Shown: in pieces, positions 1 through 11,425 of the stretch
How the letters are laid out: each line of letters begins with the position of its first letter
How positions within the stretch are numbered: the first letter of the stretch is position 1
DNA from: Adiantum capillus-veneris
Taxonomy: Eukaryota > Streptophyta > Polypodiopsida > Polypodiales > Pteridaceae
Direction of reading: 5' to 3'
Assembly (NCBI GenBank): GCA_014529385.2
Contig: CM043958.1
Span: 85,545,525-85,609,524 of the forward strand
Length of the DNA stretch: 64,000 nucleotides
Notes under the pieces: generated by a model
Told to the model about the DNA's origin: nothing
The model's input: only the letters and a program-made list of their open reading frames with translations
Database searches by the model: none
Made by a program: the position numbers and the translations under genes

Positions 1-2339
1 ATGTGTTGTATTACAACTAGAGGATAATTGTCTCGGATGGTTGCAACATTCACCTTCTTGAAGTTGACACACACTCTCAATGTTCACTTTCTTTAAAGCA
101 AAACCACAATTGGTGAAACCCAATGTATATGTTCTACTTCGTAGATGAACTCAGCTTCTTTCAAATTTTTAATCTCCTCCTTGAGACACTATCTACTTGG
201 TTTAGCATCACTCTTAAGAGGAATTGTATGTTGAAAAATATTAGGGTCCACTCCTTTAAGATCTTTGTATGACCAAGCAAAAAAATCTATATACTCTTTG
301 ACATTGCTATCAAAATTTGTTTCTCTTGAGACGTCAAATAATTAGCAATATAAGCACATTTTGGTTCCTCTCTAGGTTTTGCTATGTTGATCTTTTTTGC
401 TTTCTCAAGACCATCATAAGATGTACCTGGTTCCTTAAACTTTCTCCTGGATTTTTATATCATAATTCTTTGATCTTGGATTGTGTATTTCTTGTAATGT
501 GGATGAAACAATAATCTTATCGGTCTTCAAATCTTCATGAATTTCCAACTATGTTATTTAAACCATTTAAAAAATTTACAGGTCTTTGTGTTTTGTTTTC
601 TGTTCAGCCTTTGTTATCCTTGGTTCACTGTTTTTTGCTTTGGTCTCCTTGGGTTTGGTTTCTATCTTTTTTTGTTCCCTTTGCTTCCTCATCGAGGAAC
701 TTGAAAATCTTTTGGTGATTTTGTCTTTCACAAAATTAGTCTCTCCCACAAGCATCAAATAGTGTGTTTTACCTTTGAGTTTTGATATCAAATTTTCTCT
801 TTTGTTACCTAATTCTTCAATGAATTTGGTTTTGTATCTTGCTTGTCATTTCAATTTTTTATTGGGAAAGTCATAAAAGTTATCCTCTTTTCCCACGGCA
901 AGGTATTCTACTTTTTAAGTATTAAACTTTTTGTCATCTACATCCTCATGCAATGACATGTTTCCATGGGAATCATAAAAGACTTCCTTTAGCTTAGAGA
1001 TGTCTCTCATGGAGATCTCATCCATTATTTGCATACATTGTATCTCATTTTTTGTGCTCTATACTTTGTTGCTATCGTTTGTCTTATAAATTATTTCAAC
1101 CGTGTGAAAAGAATAATGTCATAACCCTCTTCATCACCAAATTTTGTTGGGTGGCTTAATTTATACATACATCCATCGTGTCTAGTCTGAGTCCATTGTA
1201 GAGGTTCAAAAACATCCTCCAAAAAAAGTTGTGACATGTAGTCTTATTTAAGGGGATTGTCACAATTGAAAGTCCACACATCCAAACATGAGATTTAGAC
1301 TATAGCCATGCAAGAACTTCTCGTTCATTTATTGTGGATAAATCAAACTCCCCAATATGTATTCAGTTGACATGTCTATAGGTGTTTACTCTCAAAGTTG
1401 TTTCCTTATGTCGTACATAGATATGGTCCTAACCCAAATTTTGAACCATTATAAGTTGTCTCATGAATGAACATCCAAATTGTTGTCTTTACCAAAGTCT
1501 ATTATCACAAACATATACTCGTATTCAATCCCTGAGGTTGTGACTACTATCAGTTCTAACATTCCCTGGATAGGTCTTTCTACATAACCATCTTCATAAG
1601 TGCCATACATAGAGTTGTATGCTCCCATTTTTCTCAAGTTCTCTTTGTAGCAATGGCTATACTTGCTCCATTACCAAGAATAGCTAAGGATTTCAAGTCT
1701 TTGTATTGCATAGGAAATGTTGTGCTTCCTTCCTCACCCTCACAATAATCACCCACTTTGTTGACAAGTACTCGCTCTGTATTTTGCTTAGTATATTTTG
1801 TTTTCTTGTTTTCATTTTCCATATTTTGAATGAAAATTTGATTCCCACTTTTTTTCAAGTTTTTGCCCGCTTCAAACCACACGTGCATTGACTTGGAGTA
1901 GACAACAACTCTTGCAAACTCCTTGAGTCGATGATTTGTGGCATTGCTTTTCACTGTGATGGTATGATTCTCACTTCTGATCTAACTTTGTGTTTTCGTG
2001 TATATCAAGGTAAAGTTTTCAATGTCTGCAGTTTGCTCTCTATGGAAACCACAGATCCAATTTCACCATGTAGTAACTAGAACTCCAAGTTTTGGTGCTC
2101 ATGCTCTAGGGTTATCTCTGCAATGGGAGAAGATTCAAACGTTGCACTTCCTTCTTTCACAGTCCCAGTTGCTTTCCATAATTCATTTGACCATGGCCCT
2201 TCTAGCGTTAGGATAGGTGCCATAAAATGTGATTTTGAATCATCTATGGTGTTAGCAACTCCTCACTCACCTAGTCGAATGTCTGGTCTGAGTCTAGTCT
2301 AAGGAGATGTTTCAAAAGTCTTTTGCCTAAGTGATTTAG

Positions 2340-2384
2340 GAGGCGGGATGGATGATATAGGTTCAATCATCCATCCCACCTCCC
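2340..2384. repeat. Perfect inverted repeat (hairpin)
   Basis: GGGATGGATGAT at 2345-2356 is followed after nine bases by its exact complement ATCATCCATCCC at 2366-2377. Beyond one mismatch the stem continues with GGAGG/CCTCC. A second, diverged copy of the left half follows at about 2392-2425. No associated gene was recognised. Confidence 0.7.
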
Positions 2385-2670
2385 AAGTGCTTTAGGAGGC
2401 ATGATGAATGATATAGGTTCAATCAAACTTACGGTCTATCTCAATTAAATTTGTACACATTTCTAATCTTTGTCATTCTACTTCAAGATGGATGGGTAAA
2501 CCATCTTTGCTCCCATGTTCGGTTAGATTTTAGCTTGACTTTGTAGGATTTCAATAAAGCATCTAATGATTCTAGGAATTTGTCAATCAACATGGATCCT
2601 CATGAAATGATCATAGAGGGTCTGTTTTGCTCCATTATTGAAGCTTTTTTCCTTGTGTTGTTTAAGGTGT

Positions 2671-2746
2671 GGTTGAGCCCCTGCGACTTGAACCCACCAC
2701 CTACCCCACCGGAGACCAAGGCTCTTCCATTAAGCTATCGCGCGTT
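2671..2746 (-). repeat. tRNA-derived sequence (SINE head or tRNA relic)
   Basis: On the minus strand an A-box-like TAGCTTAATGG is followed about 35 bases later by a B-box-like GGTTCAAGTC, the spacing of an internal Pol III promoter. The two ends do not pair as an acceptor stem, so it is not an intact tRNA gene. It lies inside the decayed gypsy region. A SINE head is the likeliest reading. Confidence 0.55.
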
Positions 2747-2796
2747 ACTTGAAATGGAGGTGAGAACATTCGGTCATATAACAAAAATGACGAGGT

Positions 2797-2995
2797 GAGG
2801 ATCACATGGTGTTTACTAAGAGATCACTTTGGGATGCTTGAGGTCACACCATGATCACTTTGAAATAAGTGGGTTCACAAGGTGATCACATCTTGATTGG
2901 GATTCACACTGGGATCACTTAGCGGTCACTTGATGTTCACATCAAGATTGCGTAAAGTTTACATGAAGTTCACTTTAATTGTGATCACTTGGGGA
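2797..2995. repeat. Cluster of degenerate GNTCAC repeats
   Basis: About a dozen copies of GATCAC, GTTCAC, GGTCAC or ATTCAC recur every 10-35 bases through this 200-base stretch, for example near 2799, 2821, 2852, 2884, 2914 and 2981. It reads as an eroded short tandem repeat. No coding potential was seen. Confidence 0.5.
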
Positions 2996-4560
2996 TTAAT
3001 CCGACATTAGACGGTGCAAAACCAATCCCGACGCCCACAATCAATAGGGACCGTAGATCCCACCTGACAGAGGGGGTGTCAAATAATCACGAAGGTATCT
3101 CACCCTCTGATGTAACATTGCTTTGTCCAATCAAATTTCTAAGTGGTGGTGGTTGATTCATGGGTTATGGATTATATGGTCACTCTCTGACATAGTTACG
3201 ATCGTTAACATTTATTTGTCTCATGGTTTGTCTATTTTTGTTTGATTGCACATCATTGCAACTTTTGTGACTCATTTACAACTAGTAATTCGAATTGCAA
3301 TTTCATTGATAGTGGGACATGCATCATTTGTTGAAGCATCTATTTCCTCTGAGATCTCACCGTTGGCTTTGTAATTGTCCACAAGGTACAAAGATTCCTT
3401 TTACTCCTTTTAGGGATGTAAAACCCTTCGAATGAAAAACTTCTATAGATTTTTCATTTTGTACATCTTCAATGACAAGCACTATCAATTGGTCTTGCTA
3501 CAATACTTCTTTGGATGGGAATCTCTCAAGGTATTGTTTGACACTTGTGAAGGTTTCTTCACCTTTTTATTGCCATTTTGTTTGAACATATAAATCTCTA
3601 ACTAAATGTTATGCTTTATTCTTCGTTTAGAAAATTCTTCTACAAACTTTGTTAAGAGATTTCCAATTTTAGTAAAGTTTCTTGATTTAGTGGTCGAAAC
3701 CAAGTCAAAGCTACTCCTTCCAAGGTCAAGCCAAATCCTTCATACGAACTATGGAAATCATGCACTTGCTCTGTTTTGAAAACTTGCTTAAATAGATATA
3801 CATGTGCATGAGGATCTCCAAATCCACCATACTTTTTTCTTACACATTTTGCTATGTATGATTGTTTTATTCGTCGTGATTTAGCAACATATCTTATCAT
3901 TCTTGGGTCTCTTGCAAAATCTTCTCTTTATATTTTTGGAAGAAATATTGGAGAAAACCTCTTTGGTAAATGTTATGGAATTACATCTGGAATTATCTCC
4001 AAAAAATAATTCTCTTGACCCCATTAAGCTTGTAGTGCATGAATAAGAAGCAAACTCAAAAAACAAAATATTACAACAAATTTTTCGACTCATAAAGACG
4101 AGGTGTATCCATAAATGTCTGAAGAACCATAAATGTCTGAAGAACCACAATCTTTTTCTAAACCACATACACATTCAAATTGATTAGAAAGAGAGAAAAT
4201 TATACCAGCCCATGGATATGATAGGGACGAGATAGAAGCCGCTACCATAATCAGAGCTTAGTTACAAATCAAGACCATAAACAAGGAGGAACCACAATCT
4301 TTGGATGTATCAGGGTTTGCTTATAGTAATAAATGGTCAGCAATTGAGACAAAAGTTCAATAAATGCACACTTCATAAACAACACAGTATCTAGGCAGTT
4401 GCTTGACCTCTCTGCATTAGTCACTCATCAGAGAATAATCTATCCATTTTCAGTTTGGTGCTGCTCCCTGAACTCACATTCCCTAGAAGCAAGGCTAACA
4501 AGAGAAGAAAAATTACCACATGAAAACAATAATTATCATGTAGGTCCAATTTGTCCCTTT

Positions 4561-4645
4561 GTAAACACGAGAGCAGCTGGGAGTCGAACCCGGGTAAATG
4601 CACACATCCATGCACTCTTATATGGCACCAAGATGGGACTCCACT
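4561..4645 (-). repeat. tRNA-derived SINE-like sequence
   Basis: On the minus strand the block contains a clear B box, GGGTTCGACTCCC, and an A-box-like TAGTGGAGTCC upstream. It does not fold into a tRNA. No tail or flanking duplication was found, so its limits are approximate. Confidence 0.5.
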
Positions 4646-4820
4646 AGCTCATTCAGCATGTCTCTGAAAAGTGAGGATGCAGAAATGCTATGTGCACAAT
4701 TATCTGGGCTTGACTGTTGAAGATTGTGGATTCATCCCCAACTCCTGGGCACTATGAGCATAGTGTGATGATCTATGTATATGCTACGGTGATTGCTGTT
4801 TTAGATCCTCACAAAGCACA

Positions 4821-4953
4821 TTACAATCTTGTAACAACCTGCTGCAGCTTCCTTTTCACAAAGAAATCATGACGACCTATCGCATTTGACTCCATGAGCA
4901 CAGCCTTGCCATATCTGGTCTTGCTCTCATCCCTCTCCTCATGCTCTGCCTCC
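4821..4953 (-). CDS. Candidate terminal exon of an unrecognised host gene
   Basis: On the minus strand, TTTGTGCAG precedes an open stretch of 44 codons ending in TAA. The peptide is rich in charged residues and includes SKTRYGKAVLMESNAIG and then RHDFFVKRKLQQVV. Its phase (one base, then GAG) would accept a 21-base micro-exon at 5026-5046, which is itself flanked by GTGTGCAG and GTTTGA and would add WDLVNRR. Composition and codon use look like an ordinary conserved C-terminus rather than a transposon remnant. I do not recognise the family, and no further upstream exon was identified. It could be a chance open stretch. Confidence 0.35.
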
Positions 4954-5559
4954 CTGCACAAATTATCACAAGCTTACTTCACAAAACAGAAGATCATGAG
5001 CTTGACAATGAAGTGTGACTCAAACCTTCTATTGACAAGATCCCACCTGCACACCGATATGTGAAGGGGGAGACTTAACATCGCATATTTTCTCTTTCAT
5101 TCATGTTTTATGAAGTTACCCAGCAACACACCATAACAACCACAAACTCATCGACACAAAGAGTCTCATACAATGTAAAGAATACGAACACACAATGGAC
5201 GACAGAATCTTTCTGAGCAAACAGCAATTAACGAATATGGAGGATCAAAATTTTTGACTATTGTAGTGATAACGATAGATAACAAAAGCTTCCCAGCCGT
5301 GTGCTTCTCAAAAAGTAGAGAGTGATGGTTGTATGCATGCAAGAATTGTAGAGACTCAAGCACACAGTGTAGAACTTGAGTAAATAGCCCGAAAAGCACC
5401 CCGCTAAGTAGGGCCCCACGTTGATGCTATTTAAACAAATTGTCAAAAATACCATTCAAATGACTCCCAAAACATCCATAGAATCCCCTGCCGAAACAAG
5501 GTCTCTTTTTACAGCCCATGTGCAATGAATGAGTTGCACATGCATGTAGCCAAGTTGGC

Positions 5560-5800
5560 ATATGCTTTTGGATAAAGAGCTTTTGGGAGCAAAACTTTTC
5601 AGTTTGTAGCTTTTGGGGGCGCCTGTTTTAGGGGCCCCAATAGTGTGCCAGGGCCTATCTCTTTGGCAGATTAGCTTGGGAGTATTGCAAAGAGAGGACC
5701 CTCGGACATTGTACCTTGTGAAGCATCAATAAGAAAGAAATAGCGAAAGAGGCGCCAGGCCAGTGCATCTAGGAACAGACCTCCGCCCTTTCGTGTCGAC
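5560..5800 (+). mobile_element. Gypsy LTR fragment
   Basis: AATAAGAAAGAAATAGCGAAAG followed by GGCGCCAGGCCAGTGCATC and then CTCCGCC resembles the 3' part of the LTR at 15478-16049, where GAAATACCGAAAGGGGCGCC and GGAACTCCGCCGGGCCAGTG occur in the same area. An upstream AGCTTTTGGG run also matches. No partner LTR or coding region lies next to it, so it is a relic or solo fragment. Confidence 0.5.
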
Positions 5801-5848
5801 CCTCTCTCTCTCTCTCAAACAAGAATAAGTCTTTCAAGTTCAAACAAG

Positions 5849-6219
5849 TTAAAACTCTCTTCTCCTGGGGTGTGTGTGTGCGTGTGTGCGCGCTAATAAA
5901 AAGAGGAAAATGGTATAACCTTTCTATCACCCAAGTGTGGTAGATTGGTTATGACATTTCCCTCTTGAATAACAGGTCTTGAGTTCAACTCCTCATCGGC
6001 TAGATCTTTAAGGTCTCTTGGGATAGTTTCCTACGACATTAAAACTCTCTTCTTCTCGGGTGTGTGTGTGCGCGCTAATAAAAAGAGGGAAATGGTATAA
6101 CCTTTCTATCACTGAAGTGTGGTAGATTGGTTATGCCATTTCCCTCTTGAATAACAGGTCTTAGTTCAACTCCTCATCGGCTAGATCTTTAAGATCTCTG
6201 GGGATAGTTTCCTACGACC
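5849..6219 (+). repeat. Tandemly duplicated tRNA-like repeat, two units
   Basis: Two units, 5849-6039 and 6040-6219, are nearly identical. Each starts with TTAAAACTCTCTTCT and a GT-rich run, then carries GTGGTAGATTGGTTATG (A-box-like) and, about 30 bases on, AGTTCAACTCCTC (B-box-like). A third unit begins at 6220 but dissolves at once into (TC)n. A SINE-derived tandem is plausible; no coding content was seen. Confidence 0.55.
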
Positions 6220-6225
6220 TTAAAA

Positions 6226-6228
<3 letters not shown>

Positions 6229-6272
<44 letters not shown>
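6229..6272. repeat. (TC)n microsatellite
   Basis: Uninterrupted (CT)n of about 44 bases at the start of the third copy of the preceding repeat. A LINE fragment of the TC-tailed family begins about 270 bases downstream. Confidence 0.95.
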
Positions 6273-6276
<4 letters not shown>

Positions 6277-6542
6277 AGGGCAGCACGAGCACGCTGAAGT
6301 GATTACAGGGCCGGAAGCTCGCGAGCAAGCTGGCAGCGGGTAGGAGCAGCAGGTTTCTCCACATGCAGCCAGACAATACCATCTGGGTCAGATCCCTAAC
6401 CTTCGCCCCCATAGCCGCTCTCTCTATCGATCTCAGCTCCACGCGATAGAAGACATTTTTGCTAAGTCTTCTATCACAATAATGTTTTATATCGCGTTTA
6501 CACCCTCTCTTTCAAGTAAGTCTTCTATCCCATAGACTATCT

Positions 6543-6907
6543 TCTATAGGGGACACAGCATGTTAGTATGGGCAGATAACATCATGGTTTCAGTCACATG
6601 GCTTCAGCATGGATAGACTGCCTCCATTCCAGTTCTCCTTGGATGCACCCTCCCTTTCTCTCACACGGACAAAGACCCCTAGACTTATACGTCAAGATTT
6701 GATTCAACTAGATACCAAAAGCACATGGATACAGCCTGTCCAAGAGTTGGGCACGAAGATGGCTTTCTATAGAGAGCATCTCCCCCAGTTAACAGAGGAT
6801 GGATATGTAATCAGACCGGCCTATATGGACATTCATTTATCCTATGGGATACGATGTGCTATTGGTCAGATGCGCACATCATTGCTCAGCTAGAGATTGA
6901 GAAAGGG
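6543..6907 (+). pseudogene. LINE ORF2 C-terminal fragment (TC-tailed family)
   Basis: The translation matches the region after the RT in the LINE copies at 44.7 kb and 51.7 kb, with SWFQSHGFSMDRLPPFQF, LIRQDLIQLDTKSTW, ELGTKMAFYREHL and GIRCAIGQMRTS. It is truncated at both ends, just before the zinc-knuckle region, and carries a frameshift near 6890. It has no 3' hairpin or (TC)n tail. Confidence 0.85.
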
Positions 6908-7446
6908 GGGTGTGGAGGCTCACATGTGCAGGGATGGTGCAGACGTGTTGAGTATAGACTCTCTACTGTAGACGACGACGTTGGACTATATATGAAGAAG
7001 ATGATCAGTATGACCCAACAGCTACTACTCATATGTACAACCATAAAGAGCCACCAATGGCTCATAAATGTCAACCATCTAAGTCTATCTCCAAACTGAG
7101 TGGTGGTGGTGACCAGGCCACGATGTCCACTAGACCACCGTCAGTATCCCTGCCACGTGTATCTGCCCAGCCTAGAGAGTTCGTCTAGTGTGAACCAGAC
7201 CAGACCAACTATACTAACTGTGAGTCCTGTGAAAGTGACACTGTAGCCTGCTACAGGTTGCTCGCCACAAGACCGCTCACCGTCTCGGTGAGAGGAATAC
7301 TGAAAAACTATGAAGAAAACCACTAAGTACTGCATCTGTACAATGGTGAGCTCTTGATTCTGTCATCCAAGAGATAGAGTTGTGGCCACTGCTGCACCCG
7401 AAGTATCAGACTCTGGAGGTGGAGCCATCAGATCGATGGGAAAACT
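6908..7446. other. No recognised gene
   Basis: Unique-looking sequence without an ORF, domain or clear repeat that I could assign. Confidence 0.5.
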
Positions 7447-9896
7447 CTAGACTCTATGAGTGCTCTCCACAAACCGACTCTCAACGAAAGGAGCAGCCAC
7501 CTGTTGCTCCGCGGATGGGAGTACCTGGCCTGAAATGTACTGAGGCCACCAACTCACACACCCATGTCGATGTGCGCCTGCGAAGCCGTCACAAGGAGCC
7601 GTCTGTGAGGATGACATGTGTGGTAAGGAGCCAAAGGTGCCAGGCTGTTGAAATCCCTGAGGGTAGTAATCAAACTGCTGCTGTGATGGAGCACTTCCCC
7701 AAAACTGTCGATGATTGTGCTCTCCATATCCAATGGGCATCTGTACTGATCTAGTGGGACGAGCCCACCCATATCCCATGGTAGCCTGAGGCTGCTCTGA
7801 AACCCCATGTCCACCTGGAGGGTCCTGGACTAGCATGTCCCGAAATCCTTGCATTTGAGCTTTGAGGTCATCAATTATCTGGGATTTTACATGCAAAGCC
7901 TGACGCAAGGCGAAAATGGTAGCATCTCTATGAGCAATGGCACTCTCTGCAATTCGCAAGCAGCCTTCCATGGCCGCATATGTGGCCGAGTGCTTTTGGT
8001 GGGTAGCTGCTAATTTCTCGGCACCAAGTTCAATCATTGCAATAGCAATTCTTGACTCCTACAGGTTCTCTTCAGAGATTCTGAACAACGAGATAAGAGT
8101 CTGTTCCACTGGAAGAAGCAACAGTAGAACCTGTAGGTGTAGAGTGCCCAAGAGGCACTACAATGGATGTCGGGGTGACAGTAGGATTTACTTTTTTACT
8201 TTTTACTTTTTACTTTTTTGGGCTAGAGCCGGCAAGCCAGCAAGGAACTGCCTTTGCTTCGCGTGCACACAAACGAGTCATAGACAAATTACCTTGCGGA
8301 CTTGCCGACAAAGGGAAAAGCGCTTCCATGCCATATCGTGGCATGTCAACGAGGAATGGAAGCAAGTTTCCCCCTCGAGGGAGTAAAAAGTCTTTTCATG
8401 CCATGTTAGTCAGTCCATGTTCCCTTGTTAGTCACGCCACCCGAGGGTAACGTCGGGAAATCACCAAACGAATTCAGTGATGCATTTAAGGACCAAGGCT
8501 GAGAGAGAGGGACAAACCCTTGTAACTCACAGACCGTACTGAATCTTGCCCAGGTGATAGTAGGAGTAGGGTGCCCAAGAGGCACTATAGTGGATGTCGG
8601 GGTGACAGTGGTAGCAGGTTCAGTGGGTGAGCTGGAGATCGGAGAGAATGACGAGGGTACCACAAGTGGTGAGAATGGTGTGGTAACAGTGGCAAGAGTA
8701 TAGACGTAGAGAGAGGTACCTAGGAGAGAGACCACCTCAGTAACAGGATTGGGCGTACCAAGAACAGCGGAGCTCTCGACAGCCTCTAGCACTGTAGAGA
8801 CGAGGACGGAGGTAGAAGAAGGAAGTTGTGGAGGATGCGTCGCCCGAGTCTGGCTCTCTGAAAATGGCAGAGGTCGTAGTGTCTCTGCCGTATTTTTTAC
8901 CACTTTGACTCTTTTCTTTTGTTTCCTCTTTTGATCATCTGTGCCAAGAGACTTTCTTTTTGCTTGCGATGGCAAGACTGCATCCTCATCCAATTCAAGA
9001 GGGTTGATGTGGATGTTTATCACCCAAGCCAATAGTGGCGCGGCAAAACATTGGAAGCTAGATTGAGGTGACTGCACTTGTGCTCTAAACCTTTTCACCC
9101 TGGTCTGCAATGATGTAAAGAGGACCTGATGAAACCCACAAGGTATATTCTTGATTAAACAGTAAAGACCATCACATTGTGGGAATGTGGTAGGTACTTC
9201 GCATTTCCCCTTCGGTCCTTGAGCATCCCTCACTAAAAAATAATATCTGAAAACTACTAAGAGAGCTTTGTGATGCTACAGATTCGGATGATCTGGTTCG
9301 AACAATGCCTTGCATGCCTGTATGGTAGCAGCTTTAGAGAGCTTTGAATATTTCCTAGTACTCGGCTGCAAGGAGGGAAAGTTGGTCATCCCCATTGCAT
9401 GTCCTAGACGCGCCGGTGTCGAAGTGAGTCCTCTGACTTTGGGAAAAAATTTCAGCTTTTCAGGAATCATGCTGATAGGTATGTCATCAGGAAGGACAGC
9501 TTCAGCTAGCGATGTTACACCCAAGTTGTCCAATTGGTCATGTGAGAGAACATCTGTAAGAGATGGCTTGGACTGCTGCATGTGAAAATTCAGGGAAAAT
9601 TTTGTTATGTGTTTTGTTTTATTAGGCCTGGCAATTTTATGACTAATCAGGTGACTCATTACTTTCCTTTTCCCTTTTGGATCCTTCTCCTATGCACTTG
9701 AGCTACCACTGTTTGAGCCTGAGCTGGAATATGCATTTGATGCCGAGACCTTGTAACTTTCGTCAGATGGAGCATTGGACGTCATATCCGTGACCCCATG
9801 GCTACTAGGATCTGATTCCACTTCAGTTTCATAATTGGCCTGCCTATGTGATTGAGGCCTTTTCCTCAGCGACGGTTTTTTGCCTCCTGCCATAGC
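7447..9896 (-). pseudogene. Unrecognised multi-exon-like reading frame
   Basis: Four minus-strand blocks follow one another: 9690-9896 (starts MAGGKKPSLRKRPQSHRQ, Ser-rich end), 9276-9659 (LTDVLSHDQLDNLGVTSLAE), 8406-9233 (basic KRKQKKRVK stretch, then a long Ser/Thr/Pro-rich segment) and 7447-8037 (a helical N-terminal half with heptad-like spacing, then a Gln/Gly/Pro-rich tail). A TIVPLGH segment occurs in both of the last two blocks, so a small duplication or insertion (about 8180-8600) separates them. Order and strand suggest one broken gene, perhaps transposon-associated. I do not recognise the family. The blocks could also belong to unrelated remnants. Confidence 0.35.
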
Positions 9897-10289
9897 CACC
9901 TGATTGACGACTATCTGCAAACACTGTAGCAGTATTTTTTCAAAACCCCAAAAGCTTATAGCAGTGAGCTCACTGCACACTAGATGTTGTTAGGCCCACA
10001 AGAGCATACATAAAAAACATCCCCAGGATCATACATACATTAGTACATCACTGTATGCCCCATGCAGCAATCGCAATTCTGTATACAGCATAATCCCGAT
10101 TTCTGTGCTACTGAAAGCTGAAAGCTGGTATCTTGAAAATCTGACTAAGAGCAGGTGAATTTCGATAGCGAGTACGCAGCGCAGTATGGACGGATTGTGT
10201 GCAGAGAGGTGGAGAGAGCCGAGTTGATCGTGCCAAGCCTTGCGAGCAAGGCCGAGGATGTAGAGTAATGTGCAGGTAGACTCGTTTAA

Positions 10290-10575
10290 GGTTTGGTCGA
10301 GGGGTGATGGTTGGATAGGACAAGAGGGGAGAGGCGAAGGTGGGTAGGGGCCGAAGGGAGGGGCGAGAGTAGATAGGGGCGAGGGTGAGGCCGAGGGCTG
10401 GGTATAGGGGACGAGGGCCAGAGGCAGATAGGGGCGGGCAGGGGGGAGGGCTGGTGAGGGGGGGCAAGGGGTAGATAAGGGGCGAGGGGGAGGGACTAGG
10501 GGCGAGGGCTGGTTAGTGGGGGGCGAGGGGTGGGTAGGAGGGAGGGGTAGGTAGGGAGGAGGGGTTTAGCACCTG
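10290..10575 (+). repeat. G-rich degenerate minisatellite
   Basis: The plus strand is a run of GGGGCGAGGG, GGGTAGG and GGGAGGGG units with many closely spaced G triplets and quadruplets. It could form G-quadruplexes. The long proline-rich minus frame across it is a composition artefact. Confidence 0.8.
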
Positions 10576-10904
10576 CTGGCAAGTCTATCTCTTTTAAGGG
10601 GGAGAGGAGAGAGCGAATCCCGAGAGGGGGAGTTCAGTTGTGAATCGGATCAAAAGGTTATGAGGGAAAGGGTGGCACCTGCTATCTACCTCATGAGGAG
10701 CCTCAACCTAGCTAGGAGGAGGAGGAGGAGAAGGACGAAGGGAAAGGGGGCACAGGGGGATGGCCGCAGAATAGAGCCAGTAGTAGAGTGTAGTGTAGGA
10801 GTGTGGCCTGGAAGAAGGATGAATCGAAGAAGGGCCAACAAGTCACTGCTCTGAGCTCTCTCCTCTTCTTGAGTAGGCTAGGGGTGTCTGTCTCCGTGTG
10901 TGAG

Positions 10905-10980
10905 TGAGGCAATAGAGACAGAGACACAGAGATAGAGATACATAGAGATATAGATAGAGACACAGAGACAGAAACAGGAG
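10905..10980 (+). repeat. Imperfect GAGACA/GATA microsatellite
   Basis: Alternating AGAGACA, AGATA and CATAGA units form an impure purine-rich simple repeat. No gene was seen in the surrounding 10580-11400. Confidence 0.65.
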
Positions 10981-11425
10981 GATGACAATCCAATCTATGA
11001 GTGAATTCAAATAATTAAAAAGAACAAGCTGGATCATAGTAGGATACCAAAAACCAAATTATATCAATGAGATAAGAGCAAAATGGAAGCTGGAGAGAGC
11101 TAAGGAGGGGACAGTCATATGGTTGTCGGTGGGAGGGATAACATCACCAGATTTCTAAAGAGTCAAGGCGAGTGATAGCACTTGATTCTGGATCCATTTA
11201 CCAGCAGCAAGGAAACACCTTCCAAAGTGACTAACGGGACAGCCCCCTGTGGCAAAATCTCTTGTACCATGAATGGCCTTGCAAGCTAGGACCAACTTCT
11301 TAGCTTTTTTCAGATATTTAGCTTGATAGAGCAGCACCAGTATCCCTTGCGTTATTTTCGCTTTTTGAGATGGCGATCATGCCACGCGTTGCGACGAAGT
11401 TGCTCGGCTTGCAGAGCATGCGAAG

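Larger units (their letters stand above)
1..3900 (-). mobile_element. Decayed Ty3/gypsy retrotransposon, gag to RT
   Basis: Read on the minus strand, this is a gag-protease-RT order that runs off the window at base 1. A gag-like piece at 3652-3900 contains KYGGFGDPHAHVYLF and then LEGVALTWFRPL, the pattern of the retrotransposon gag core. A protease-like LAILGNGAS motif sits near 1650-1690. At 1-300 there is an RT start with FAWSYKDLKGVDP, HTIPLKSDAKPSR, WVSPIVV and VNFKKVNVATIRDNYPL, matching the N-terminal side of plant gypsy RT domains. Stops and frameshifts are frequent, so it is non-functional. No LTR was recognised. The stretch between gag and protease holds unrelated repeats. Family assignment is firm; the exact 5' limit is not. 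Confidence 0.75.

Noticed and set aside
2671-2746. Intact tRNA gene
   Set aside because: A and B boxes are present but the acceptor ends do not pair; a SINE head or relic fits better. The same holds for 4561-4645.
10108-10467. Proline-rich minus-strand protein
   Set aside because: It is the complement of the G-rich tract. No domain, and composition alone explains it.
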